A DNA stretch of 14,178 bases from Desulfuromonadales bacterium C00003107 (GTDB lineage Bacteria; Desulfobacterota; Desulfuromonadia; Desulfuromonadales; Syntrophotaleaceae). Each line of letters starts with the position of its first letter. Position 1 is the stretch's first letter. Positions 7,398-13,946 of the stretch are shown here, in pieces. The stretch spans positions 1 to 14,178 of the forward strand of contig MAXT01000226.1 of NCBI GenBank assembly GCA_001751225.1, given 5' to 3'. A program made the translations under genes and the position numbers. The notes below the pieces were generated by a model that did not search any database, had not been told where the DNA came from, and saw only the letters and a program-made list of their open reading frames with translations.

Positions 7398-7642
7398 CAG
7401 CGAAAACGGAGCTTCAATAGCAGCAAAATGGTGGTGTTGACTGTTGCCAGACCGTTCATGGCGATAAAGACCGGATTACCGACCTGAATTGCGTAAGTGG
7501 TATAGAAAAGCCCACCAACAAAGATGATTAGCAGCATCCAGATCGATAAATCTGCCGTCGAACGGGTCCGCAGGGCCTTGATGATTTGTGGAACGAAACC
7601 AGTAGCCACCAGCAGTCCGCCTATGATGCCAATCCAGAACAT
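7397..7642 (-). CDS. SemiSWEET / PQ-loop family small transporter
   Basis: An 81-residue, three-helix membrane protein: helices at about 3-21, 33-52 and 58-77, a PQ pair at 18-19 (GFVPQI), a basic stretch after helix 1 (KALRTR), and Asn64 in helix 3. This is the size and layout of a bacterial SemiSWEET, which dimerises to carry small sugars or other solutes passively. The ATG at 7640-7642 is preferred over a TTG four codons earlier (7652-7654), because AAAGG lies too close to the TTG. The stop overlaps the cobC start. The substrate is unknown. A cobalamin-related cargo is a tempting guess from the operon, with no direct support. Confidence 0.85.
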   Translation of the reverse strand: MFWIGIIGGLLVATGFVPQIIKALRTRSTADLSIWMLLIIFVGGLFYTTYAIQVGNPVFIAMNGLATVNTTILLLLKLRFR

Positions 7643-7660
7643 TCTCTGATCCAACCTTTA

Positions 7661-7818
7661 ATGCATTCGCAAAAACTTATAGGATGGCTAAGCAAAGATT
7701 TCGTCCGGCAGGCTCCTAGGCCTGGTGTTTTTTCAGGGATGAAGACATACATCGATTATGTCGAGGTCCTGAAAAAATGCCGTAACGCCATAGAGCGAAC
7801 TTTTTGCGGCGCCATCAA
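7661..7818. repeat. About 155-bp palindromic element, full copy 2 (family A)
   Basis: This matches the element at 6090-6240 end to end in the same orientation, including the ATGCATTCGCAAAAACT left end, the GGATGGCTAAGCAAA block, GGCCTGGTGTTTTTTCAGG, the ATGTCGAGGTCCTGAAAAA block and the right end GCGCCATCAA. The main difference is a small insertion near 7710-7719. It fills the space between the SemiSWEET start and the engB stop and ends two bases short of the engB stop codon, so it probably forms the 3' hairpin of the engB transcript. Confidence 0.85.
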
Positions 7819-7820
7819 CC

Positions 7821-8438
7821 TCAATCATCCGCATCGACGTAAACCGGTGAGGCTTCGTCATCAAGGGCTGCCTCGATGCGCTGCCATACCTCGTCACACC
7901 CTTCGCGAGACAAGGCTGAAAAGAGGGTAAAAGCGTCCCGCGGCAAACCGGTGGCTTCGAGAATCGGAAGAATCTGCCTTTCCCGGCGGCTGCGAGTGAT
8001 TTTATCGACCTTGGTGATGATCGGTATGGTCGGGACCTGCAGTTCCTCCAACCAATCGAGCAGTTGAATCTCCTCCTGCTGCGGCACTCTGCGGATATCA
8101 AACAGCAATAATAGTGCCTGAAGATTATCCCGCCCTTCCAGGTAGGTGCGGACCATTGGTCCCCACTGTTTTTTCACCGCCATCGGCACCTTGGCAAAAC
8201 CGTAGCCGGGTAGGTCGACCAGATAGAACTCGCCGTTAATATCGAAAAAATTAAGCAACTGAGTGCGCCCCGGTGTCGACGACGTGCGAACAAGGCCACG
8301 GCGGTTAACCAGAACATTGATCAGGGAGCTTTTGCCGACGTTACTACGACCGGCAAAAGCCACTTCCTTAAAATCGGCCGGCGGATAGTTGCCCGGACGG
8401 GTGGCGCTTTTGACAAAAGTGGCTGATTTAATGATCAC
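7821..8438 (-). CDS. engB: Ribosome biogenesis GTPase EngB (YsxC/YihA)
   Basis: A 205-residue TrmE-Era-EngA-EngB-type GTPase with every GTP motif: G1 GRSNVGKSS (30-38), G2 region STPGRTQ (54-60), G3 DLPGYG (75-80), G4 TKVDK (142-146) and G5 FSA (173-175). By family knowledge it binds the large ribosomal subunit during assembly and is often essential. The start is GTG (8436-8438) with AAGGAG 9 bases upstream. The acidic tail (from about 192) is typical of the family end. The stop codon abuts a palindromic element. Confidence 0.96.
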   Translation of the reverse strand: MIIKSATFVKSATRPGNYPPADFKEVAFAGRSNVGKSSLINVLVNRRGLVRTSSTPGRTQLLNFFDINGEFYLVDLPGYGFAKVPMAVKKQWGPMVRTYLEGRDNLQALLLLFDIRRVPQQEEIQLLDWLEELQVPTIPIITKVDKITRSRRERQILPILEATGLPRDAFTLFSALSREGCDEVWQRIEAALDDEASPVYVDADD

Positions 8439-8596
8439 CGAACAGGCTCCTTAGCTCTTGTAACGCGGCTTCTAAGCCGCCATCAACTTGCTCGACAAGA
8501 TATCGCAGGCCGGGGGTAATTGCAATTAATTCAAGTCTTTTCACCAGCAGCAGGGACAAAATGGAAACCCCGTCAACGGGTCCGCGGATAGCGGCG

Positions 8597-8965
8597 TTAA
8601 AACCAATGACGCACACGGGCAAAAACCCGGTAACCTAGGACCGCCAGCAGGTGCAAACCAGGCAGCCCGAGCAACTGACTCAGACCCCGGTAACGAAGAC
8701 CGGGAAGCCCCGACCACAGGGCGCGAAAGGCCTCTACGCCAAGGTAGAGGCGACCGGCAGCATCCTGCGCATGCATGGCCTTCATCAACGCCGACTGATC
8801 GAGCCCCAAGACTCCGGCATCAAAGGAGGCCGCACTGATGTCGACGAAATGCAGCCGATCAGATCGACTCAGCGTACGATAGTGGGCGATCTCCCGCGCG
8901 CAGACCGGGCAGCTGCCATCGTAAAATACGGTTAAGGGAAAAACAACGCCCATGGACTGACTCAT
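8597..8965 (-). CDS. DCC-family (DUF393) thiol-disulfide oxidoreductase-like protein
   Basis: A 122-residue protein with the defining YDGSCPVC motif near the N-terminus (Asp16, Cys19, Cys22), a conserved FVDIS segment, and the typical second half with aromatic GxxAFRALW and hydrophobic LLGLPGLHLLAVLGY helices. DCC proteins have a thioredoxin-like fold with a DxxCxxC-type site; their physiological substrate is generally not defined. The ATG at 8963-8965 is preferred over a GTG 15 codons upstream because AAGG lies 9 bases before it. The gene is divergent from the ferritin-like gene and upstream of engB. Confidence 0.85.
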   Translation of the reverse strand: MSQSMGVVFPLTVFYDGSCPVCAREIAHYRTLSRSDRLHFVDISAASFDAGVLGLDQSALMKAMHAQDAAGRLYLGVEAFRALWSGLPGLRYRGLSQLLGLPGLHLLAVLGYRVFARVRHWF

Positions 8966-9017
8966 CGAGTGGTACCTTATTTGTAATGCGACCGCCCCTC
9001 CGATCGACACTGGCCGA

Positions 9018-9050
9018 TTGACAGGTGGCCTTTTGAAAGATAACTATAAA
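9018..9050 (+). promoter_or_regulatory. Possible promoter for the ferritin-like gene
   Basis: A perfect TTGACA (9018-9023) is followed by TATAAA (9045-9050), but the 21-base spacing is too long for an ordinary sigma70 site. The 17-base position has the poorer TAACTA. The divergent gap 8966-9090 must nevertheless carry a promoter for the plus-strand gene. Confidence 0.3.
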
Positions 9051-9090
9051 GTACAGGGTAAATTGCGCTAATCAAGAAAGGAGGCCGTGA

Positions 9091-9588
9091 ATGTTCGAAC
9101 ATATCGATGTACAGGATGCCATCAAACGGGCGATCCAAACCGAGAAAAAAGCCATGATTTTTTATCGCATGGCGGCCAGGCACATGAAAAATGACGAAGC
9201 GCGACGCCTTTTTGAAATGCTGGCCAGTGAAGAGCTGGTACATGCCAAGCAATTCTATAGCCTCTACCGGCGGCACGACATTCCCGACTTCGACGCCTTT
9301 ATGGACAGCGCCAGCGAAGCGGAAAAAGACTGGCTTTCGTCGCGAGAAAAGGCGTTGTTGAGTGATCTCGGGGTGCGCAAGGCCATGGAACTGGCCATGC
9401 ACAAGGAACTGAAGCTGGAGAAACAACTACGAGAAATTGCCGCCAATATCAAAGACCCCGAAGTCCGCAGTGTCTTTGAAGAAAATGCCAAATCGACCAA
9501 CCATCATTATCAGTTGATCGAATCGGAATATGCCCACCTGATGGGCATGGTGCACGAAACGGATATCGATACCTACGTTCGGGAATAA
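9091..9588 (+). CDS. Ferritin-like / rubrerythrin-type di-iron domain protein
   Basis: A 165-residue, four-helix ferritin-like protein of the COG1633/rubrerythrin type without a rubredoxin tail. The first metal half is canonical: Glu18 in helix 1 and the ExxH pair Glu48/His51 (SEELVHAKQF). In the second half, helix 3 supplies Glu100 and possibly Glu106, while the expected ExxH reads TNHH, giving Thr136 in place of glutamate with His139 kept. Family members bind two irons and are linked to peroxide or oxygen handling; the altered ligand makes activity here less certain. The start has an ideal AGGAGG 6 bases upstream of the ATG. It appears to be a single-gene unit facing a convergent cytochrome gene. 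Confidence 0.87.
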   Translation: MFEHIDVQDAIKRAIQTEKKAMIFYRMAARHMKNDEARRLFEMLASEELVHAKQFYSLYRRHDIPDFDAFMDSASEAEKDWLSSREKALLSDLGVRKAMELAMHKELKLEKQLREIAANIKDPEVRSVFEENAKSTNHHYQLIESEYAHLMGMVHETDIDTYVRE

Positions 9589-9936
9589 AAATCGGCTATC
9601 GGTCCTTTCCCTGCAACTTGTCCATGGTAAAATAGAACCATGGGGCAGGCGCTTCAACCCTGTTCCAGTTGACAACTAAATACCGGCATTGCGCGGCCTC
9701 ATGCCAGAAGCCTTGTCTTCTCATCCGCCGGTTGCCACCGGAAGTCTCTGCTGTCATTCGGGTCTATAAAAGAGCCGGAGAAACACTGGACGAAAGGTTG
9801 CAAGCCTGCGAATTAGCATAAAGCTGGTCGTGGCAATGTCGGTATTGTTGTATTCATCCTCCGCCGGCCCTGTTCTGCGCTGCGGCGCTCCCATTGCTAC
9901 CCACCTACAAAATCAGACCAACATTATAACCACGAT
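9589..9936. other. 348-bp convergent intergenic gap
   Basis: No assured gene is seen between the ferritin-like stop and the cytochrome stop. A stem-loop at 9610-9649 has 7-bp inner arms (CCATGGT at 9622-9628, ACCATGG at 9637-9643) and outer CCTGC/GCAGG arms, with no T-run after it. A plus-strand frame without ATG is open from about 9634 to a TAA near 9819; its last third reads like plausible protein, but it has no start or ribosome site. It may be a decayed gene or chance. Confidence 0.5.
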
Positions 9937-11157
9937 CTATTGGGTGGACTCTTTTTCCATCCGGTAATAGCGATGCACCGGCTTTATCTCCCCCGCAGCC
10001 AGCGATTCCTTGAGAGACTTGAACAGCTGGCGAAGCTCCAGCAATTGTGCCTCGGTTAGATTGAGGCGCGGCATCTGCGAACCGGGCTGCACATAGCCGG
10101 GATCTTCAAGATAGGCTTGCAGATAGTCGATATGCAACTTTTCCACTGCCAGCAGCAGATCGGGCGCTAACGCCATGGGGGCTGCAAGCTTGTCGACCGG
10201 CTGCTGATCGCCAAAGGCATGACAAGCCAGACAGCTGCGCAACGCTGCACTGGCAGAGACCTTCTCAGACAGCGAGTCACTGATGGGAGTCGGTGCAAAG
10301 GCCAGGGGTTTTTCCTTAATAAGACGTGCATGACAATCGAAGCAATTGTAGTTCTGCCAAGGCTCCAGGCGAAAGTCCTTAGCCGGCGAGGTCATCCAGG
10401 CAAGCTGCTGCAAGTAATCGGCAACCGCCTCAAGCTCGGCAGGCTGTAGGTTAGGCACCGCATTGGGGGAGGTATAAGCCAGCATCATCAGGTTGTTCAT
10501 GGCTGGTCGCATACGATAGGGGGCCGCCAGGTAATCCGCCAGCCAATTCGGCTCATACTTGTGACGCCGCCAAGTCAGGCTCGGCGCATGCTCGGCACCG
10601 AAACCTTCGAGGGTGTGACACCCCCGACAGCGGGCGGCCTTGACCAATCGTCGGCCAATCAGCAATCGATCACCGACCTCATCCAGAGTCGATGGCTTTT
10701 TTTTCGTTAACTTGTCTTGCGTCGGCGTTTCTTCCACAACAGCGGGCGGCTCAGCAGGTTTAGCCGCAGTGCGCCGGTCCCGGTCACGGCAGCAGGCATT
10801 GTAGTCATTACAGGCCAGCACCGAGGTCACATCAGCATCACCGGAAAATCCCGAATCGACTACCAGGCTGCGCAGTTCAAAATCGACCAGTAACCAGCTT
10901 TTTTCCGGAATATCGGCGAACAGTTCACGACCGCCTAGCACATCAAAAAAGTTACGGCAGTCGCGACTGGTGCGGGGGTCTTCATAGGCCAGGGTAATCC
11001 AAGCCACCCGCCCGTCTTCCACAATCTTTTTCTCCAGAAACAGAACCTGATCGGCATAATGAATCCCGGGCCGCTCACCAGCCACCAGTGCCCCCGCAGA
11101 CTGGGGAAGCAATACCATCAAACAGGCCAGCCCTATCCAGACATTCACTATACGCAT
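9937..11157 (-). CDS. Periplasmic c-type cytochrome with three CXXCH haem motifs
   Basis: A 406-residue secreted protein with a Sec signal peptide (about 1-24, ending SAGA). In residue numbers from the chosen start, haem c motifs are CRGCH (177-181), CFDCH (272-276) and CLACH (309-313). Met220 (RPAMN) and Met362 (GSQMP) are candidate axial ligands, suggesting cytochrome c-like folds at about 165-255 and 300-385, with the middle haem close to the third. The N-terminal 110 residues match nothing I recognise and contain Cys67, Cys116, Cys122 and Cys123, which are not haem motifs. A Lys/Pro/Ala linker (about 130-160) separates the two parts. Role: probably periplasmic electron transfer, partner unknown. 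The second ATG (11155-11157) is chosen because AGGGG lies 6 bases upstream of it; the first ATG directly abuts that site. Confidence 0.85.
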   Translation of the reverse strand: MRIVNVWIGLACLMVLLPQSAGALVAGERPGIHYADQVLFLEKKIVEDGRVAWITLAYEDPRTSRDCRNFFDVLGGRELFADIPEKSWLLVDFELRSLVVDSGFSGDADVTSVLACNDYNACCRDRDRRTAAKPAEPPAVVEETPTQDKLTKKKPSTLDEVGDRLLIGRRLVKAARCRGCHTLEGFGAEHAPSLTWRRHKYEPNWLADYLAAPYRMRPAMNNLMMLAYTSPNAVPNLQPAELEAVADYLQQLAWMTSPAKDFRLEPWQNYNCFDCHARLIKEKPLAFAPTPISDSLSEKVSASAALRSCLACHAFGDQQPVDKLAAPMALAPDLLLAVEKLHIDYLQAYLEDPGYVQPGSQMPRLNLTEAQLLELRQLFKSLKESLAAGEIKPVHRYYRMEKESTQ

Positions 11158-11180
11158 CGCCATCCCCTTTTATGAACTAT

Positions 11181-11220
11181 TGATGCATTCGCAAACACTT
11201 ACAGGGTGGCGACGCCACCA
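11181..11220. repeat. Family A derivative with both ends joined
   Basis: The left end TGATGCATTCGCAAACACTT plus ACAGGGTGGC is followed directly by GACGCCACCA, the counterpart of the right end. The junction makes a perfect 15-bp palindrome at 11205-11219 (GGTGGCG-A-CGCCACC). It lies 24 bp upstream of the cytochrome start, in the divergent cytochrome-mobB spacer. Confidence 0.6.
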
Positions 11221-11358
11221 TAGATTAAACCTACCATAGTCGCAGCCAGGAACAAGAAGGTCTTGCGTCAAACTGAAATTCATTGATATTCTGCCGGCGG
11301 CTTTACCGGGTGCCAAATCGACATCCCGCGTCCGTGAATCCGTAGAGGAGAAAAAAAC

Positions 11359-11868
11359 ATGAAACCCGCCGTCCTTTCGGTGGCCGCTAAAAGCGGCACC
11401 GGTAAAACCACCCTGGTAGTGAAATTGATCAGCGAATTGAAACAACGGGGCTACCGGGTCGGCGCCATTAAACACGATGGACACGGTTTTTCTATGGACA
11501 AGGAAGGCAAGGATTCCTGGCGCTTCACCGAGGCGGGATCTGACATCACCATGGTCACTTCCCGAGACAAGATTGCCATGATCCGACAAAACCCCGACCG
11601 GCAGGAACCGCCCCTGGCTGAAACTATCGCTCGCTATTTCAGCGATGTCGATATCGTTATCACCGAAGGTTTTAAAAAAAACACCCTGCCCAAGATTGAG
11701 GTCCACCGCCGGGAATGCCGCAGTCAGCTCCTTTACCGGGGCGAAAATCACGACCCGGCCCTGCTTGCCGTCGCTTCCGATGAGCCCCTCGATCTTGACG
11801 TGCCGGTCTTCGATTTGAATGACGTCTGTGGAATCTGCGACCTCATCGAGGCCCGTTTGCTCGGCTAA
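11359..11868 (+). CDS. mobB: Molybdopterin-guanine dinucleotide biosynthesis protein MobB
   Basis: A 169-residue P-loop GTPase-like protein. It has the MobB-style Walker A AAKSGTGKTT (9-18), KHDGHGFSMDKEGKDS (38-53), which matches the conserved KHxHH-DxxGKDS block, and DIVITEGFK as the Walker B-like region (about 98-106). By family knowledge MobB binds GTP and assists MobA in attaching GMP to molybdopterin for molybdo- or tungsto-enzymes. GAGGAG precedes the ATG by about 8 bases. No mobA or moeA is in the window. The gene is divergent from the cytochrome gene and convergent with the J-domain gene, whose end lies 27 bp away. Confidence 0.93.
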   Translation: MKPAVLSVAAKSGTGKTTLVVKLISELKQRGYRVGAIKHDGHGFSMDKEGKDSWRFTEAGSDITMVTSRDKIAMIRQNPDRQEPPLAETIARYFSDVDIVITEGFKKNTLPKIEVHRRECRSQLLYRGENHDPALLAVASDEPLDLDVPVFDLNDVCGICDLIEARLLG

Positions 11869-11895
11869 ACCCTCTGATTCAGAGTAATCATCCGC

Positions 11896-12504
11896 CTAGC
11901 GTCTGAACACTTCCCAACAGCCTACCATCATGACCAACAACACTCCCCACCAACTCCGCAGCGCCACAGTTAAGCCGGGTCGACGTGGCTGCGAAGGCCA
12001 CGCCCGTTTTCTATCGCCCACCGCATTCTTTGGCCGGATGATGCCATCCTCGCAGAGCACATAACCGGAGGATTTTGCCTGCTGTCGAGCCTCTAATACC
12101 TGGCCGAAGGTGGGTCCGCTGAATTGTTCCCGAGACTGGACCTTTCCCGGCGTCTGTCGATAGCGAACCGGCGGGGAATGAACCTCAGGATCACTGGAAC
12201 GGGGGCCAAAAGAGGTTTTCAACCGATGCCATCGACAACGACAAAACGACCGCAGGCTTCGCAGCAAAGGATTGCTGGAGACAGAACGGGCATTCGCCAG
12301 TCGAGCATCGTAGCGAGCCCGCTTTGACGAGGAATTAAGGAGGCGATATGCGGCCAGAAGCTCTTGAAAGCGGGCTTCGTCCGCCATTGCTGGCGCTGCG
12401 GTATCAGGATGGCAACGTCTGGCCTGACGACGGAAGGCCCGCCGAATTTCAGCGAAACTGGCACCGGGAGGCACCGCGAGGATTTGATAACAGGTCTGCT
12501 CCAT
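11896..12504 (-). CDS. J-domain protein with C-terminal membrane helix
   Basis: A 202-residue protein. Residues about 3-66 form a DnaJ-type J-domain with HPD at 32-34 (RRCHPDT) and the basic helix II preceding it; this domain would stimulate an Hsp70/DnaK partner. Residues about 70-175 are basic and low in predicted structure, and include YVLCEDGIIRPKN. Residues about 180-197 (SWWGVLLVMMVGCW) are a likely membrane anchor near the end, making it a tail-anchored J protein without Gly/Phe or zinc-finger regions. I chose the ATG at 12502-12504 because AGGGG lies 7 bases before it and the J-domain begins at once. An in-frame GTG at 12619-12621 would add 39 residues of poor quality. It follows the glycosyltransferase gene and may be cotranscribed. 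Confidence 0.8.
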   Translation of the reverse strand: MEQTCYQILAVPPGASFAEIRRAFRRQARRCHPDTAAPAMADEARFQELLAAYRLLNSSSKRARYDARLANARSVSSNPLLRSLRSFCRCRWHRLKTSFGPRSSDPEVHSPPVRYRQTPGKVQSREQFSGPTFGQVLEARQQAKSSGYVLCEDGIIRPKNAVGDRKRAWPSQPRRPGLTVALRSWWGVLLVMMVGCWEVFRR

Positions 12505-12630
12505 GGACGAACCCCTGATCGACAGGGCCTCCATCCATGGAGAGCCGTTAGCGGTAAAAGGAATAAGGGCCGAATGCCCCAAACAGAGGCAACCCTGAAC
12601 TTCCTTTTTCGACCAGACCACGGCAATTCT

Positions 12631-13704
12631 TTAGGCCGGATAGTTATCGGCGCCCGGCATGCGGGTTACGATCTCGCAAGAAGAGGAATCCCGGGGTAGG
12701 CCCATCGCCAACCCTTGATAAACCTTTTCGAGTTGCAAGGCCTCATCCACAGAAGTCCTAAGTTTCTGTAGCGGCAGAACCAACCGCTGACGGAGGGCGG
12801 AGTTTCTGACCAGGGCCAAGGCCTGGCGAACAAAACTTTCCGAAGAATCGTAAAGCAAGCCGTTGAGATCGGGAATAAAGGCCGCCCGATTGCCGGGAAT
12901 GTCCCGCGCCAGAATCGGCCGACCTAAAGCGGCCGCTTCAAGCAGAGCATTGGGCAACCCTTCGCTGACAGAATGATTCAGAACCACATCGACCTCGCGG
13001 AACACCGCGGCCATGGCTGATGCCGGAATCTCACCGAGATAGTGGGCCCAGGGCCGCGCCTGCAAGGCCGCTAGAAAACGTTGGCCATAGCCCTGGTCAA
13101 GGATCGAGCCGCAAAAAAGCAGTTGGCAAAAGGGTGCCGCCTCGGCGACTAGATCAAAAAGTTGCAGAAGTTCCAGGTTGGCTTTGACCGGGCGGATACC
13201 GGCCGGAAGAAGGAATAGGATACTAGAAGCGGGAAGTGCATGACGTTGCCGCAGCGGATAGGGATCGCTCCCAAGGCTTACACCGGGAGCGACATGATAA
13301 AGACGAGCGGCCAAGCCGGGATGAGCTGCGGCAAAAGATTCCACAGTCAGCTGGTTTTGGATGATGATGGCTCCGACCTGCTCCAGTACCACGCGAATCT
13401 GCGGCCCCTGTTCGGCGCTATCCAGGCCATGATTCAGATCGGTCCCGGTCATAGAGAGCACGGACGGAATAACAGACCTCTGCCGGCAGCCCAGCCAAGG
13501 GAGGCCCGCCCGATAGGCATGTAGCAAATGAACCAGATCAGGGGCAAATTCTGTCACCTGGCGTTCCAAGCAGGCGACGGAACCGTCCGTTGCGATCAGA
13601 CGTACCTCGTGCCCCAGAGAGACCAGGCCCTGCTGATGGCGAAGGGCGGTTACCCAGTTGCCGGTGGTACGCGGTTGCTCGGGAACCACAAACAAAACTC
13701 GCAC
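12631..13704 (-). CDS. GT-B (GT4-like) glycosyltransferase
   Basis: A 357-residue glycosyltransferase. The N-terminal Rossmann half opens with MRVLFVVPEQ and contains GNWVTALR (15-22) and TGTDLN (86-91). The C-terminal half has the donor-binding GIRPVKAN (169-176, Arg171 and Lys174) and the EX7E motif SEGLPNALLE (Glu248 to Glu256), followed by GRPILARDIPGNR. It transfers a sugar from a nucleotide-sugar donor to an unknown acceptor, probably in the cytoplasm. The GNxVTALR and TGTDL segments remind me of the TIGR04348/SenB selenosugar-synthase-like group; this is memory, not a search. The GTG start (13702-13704) has GGAGGG 5 to 6 bases upstream and a sigma70 promoter 45 bp further up. The tail beyond about 335 is not conserved-looking. 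Confidence 0.88.
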   Translation of the reverse strand: MRVLFVVPEQPRTTGNWVTALRHQQGLVSLGHEVRLIATDGSVACLERQVTEFAPDLVHLLHAYRAGLPWLGCRQRSVIPSVLSMTGTDLNHGLDSAEQGPQIRVVLEQVGAIIIQNQLTVESFAAAHPGLAARLYHVAPGVSLGSDPYPLRQRHALPASSILFLLPAGIRPVKANLELLQLFDLVAEAAPFCQLLFCGSILDQGYGQRFLAALQARPWAHYLGEIPASAMAAVFREVDVVLNHSVSEGLPNALLEAAALGRPILARDIPGNRAAFIPDLNGLLYDSSESFVRQALALVRNSALRQRLVLPLQKLRTSVDEALQLEKVYQGLAMGLPRDSSSCEIVTRMPGADNYPA

Positions 13705-13748
13705 GACAACCCTCCAGAACGACCGGAAACAGCAAACAGAATGCGAGC

Positions 13749-13777
13749 ATGCTAGATAAAAGCTCGGGTTCTGTCAA
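13749..13777 (-). promoter_or_regulatory. Sigma70-type promoter of the glycosyltransferase gene
   Basis: On the minus strand a perfect TTGACA (13777-13772) is followed, after exactly 17 bases, by TAGCAT (13754-13749, 4 of 6 consensus bases). It lies 45 bp before the GTG start and just after the terminator of the upstream unit. Confidence 0.6.
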
Positions 13778-13793
13778 TCCGGAACAAACCGAT

Positions 13794-13826
13794 AAAAAAA
13801 GAGCCCCCCGCCGAGGCGGGGGGCTC
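13794..13826 (-). terminator. Strong intrinsic terminator, minus strand
   Basis: Perfect 11-bp GC-rich arms (13801-13811 and 13816-13826) with a 4-base loop are followed on the minus strand by seven Ts (13800-13794). The other side lacks a T-run, so it acts on minus-strand transcription coming from the right. It insulates the glycosyltransferase promoter immediately downstream. Confidence 0.9.
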
Positions 13827-13874
13827 ACTTACCGGAGGAGCTTAGGTATGGCGTACTTAAGAATCCAGGTAAGT
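13827..13874 (-). ncRNA. Extended hairpin next to the terminator; possible small RNA or 3'UTR end
   Basis: Directly upstream of the terminator on the minus strand is a second long stem. The outer arms ACTTACC (13827-13833) and GGTAAGT (13868-13874) continue as GGA/TCC, and inner arms CTTAGGTA (13841-13848) and TACTTAAG (13854-13861) pair with one wobble. Two stacked hairpins ending in a U-run are typical of a small RNA or a processed 3' end. No convincing promoter was found close upstream, so a 3'UTR of the frame at 13947 onward is equally likely. Confidence 0.3.
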
Positions 13875-13881
13875 TGAACGA

Positions 13882-13909
13882 TTGATGACGTCGCAAACAG
13901 TCCGCCCTT
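13882..13909. repeat. Isolated end of a family A element
   Basis: TTGATGACGTCGCAAACAGTCCGCCCTT matches, in inverted orientation and with few mismatches, the right end of the elements at 6240 and 7818. The matching sequence stops here, so only one end remains. Confidence 0.5.
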
Positions 13910-13946
13910 GTATGTTAGTTCCAAAGCAAATCAGAGTAAGGATTTT

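Noticed and set aside
6059..8450. A cobalamin riboswitch upstream of the cob genes
   Set aside because: No B12-box-like AGCCAGGAGACCTGCC sequence was found upstream of cbiET, cbiX, cobC or the SemiSWEET gene.
8977..9426. A 149-codon minus-strand frame
   Set aside because: It is antisense to the ferritin-like gene, which has an ideal ribosome site and family motifs.
9750..9830. Possible GEMM-type (c-di-GMP) riboswitch around a CGAAAGG...GCAAGCC stretch
   Set aside because: The characteristic GGCAAACC and GACGCAAAGCC segments are absent, and the site lies between two convergent genes with no downstream gene to control.
11170..11751. A 193-codon minus-strand frame
   Set aside because: It lies opposite mobB, which has clear MobB motifs and a good ribosome site.
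13838..13877. A tiny plus-strand gene with GGAGGAG before an ATG at 13848
   Set aside because: The frame has only nine codons and lies inside the hairpin at 13827-13874; the Shine-Dalgarno-like sequence is part of the stem.
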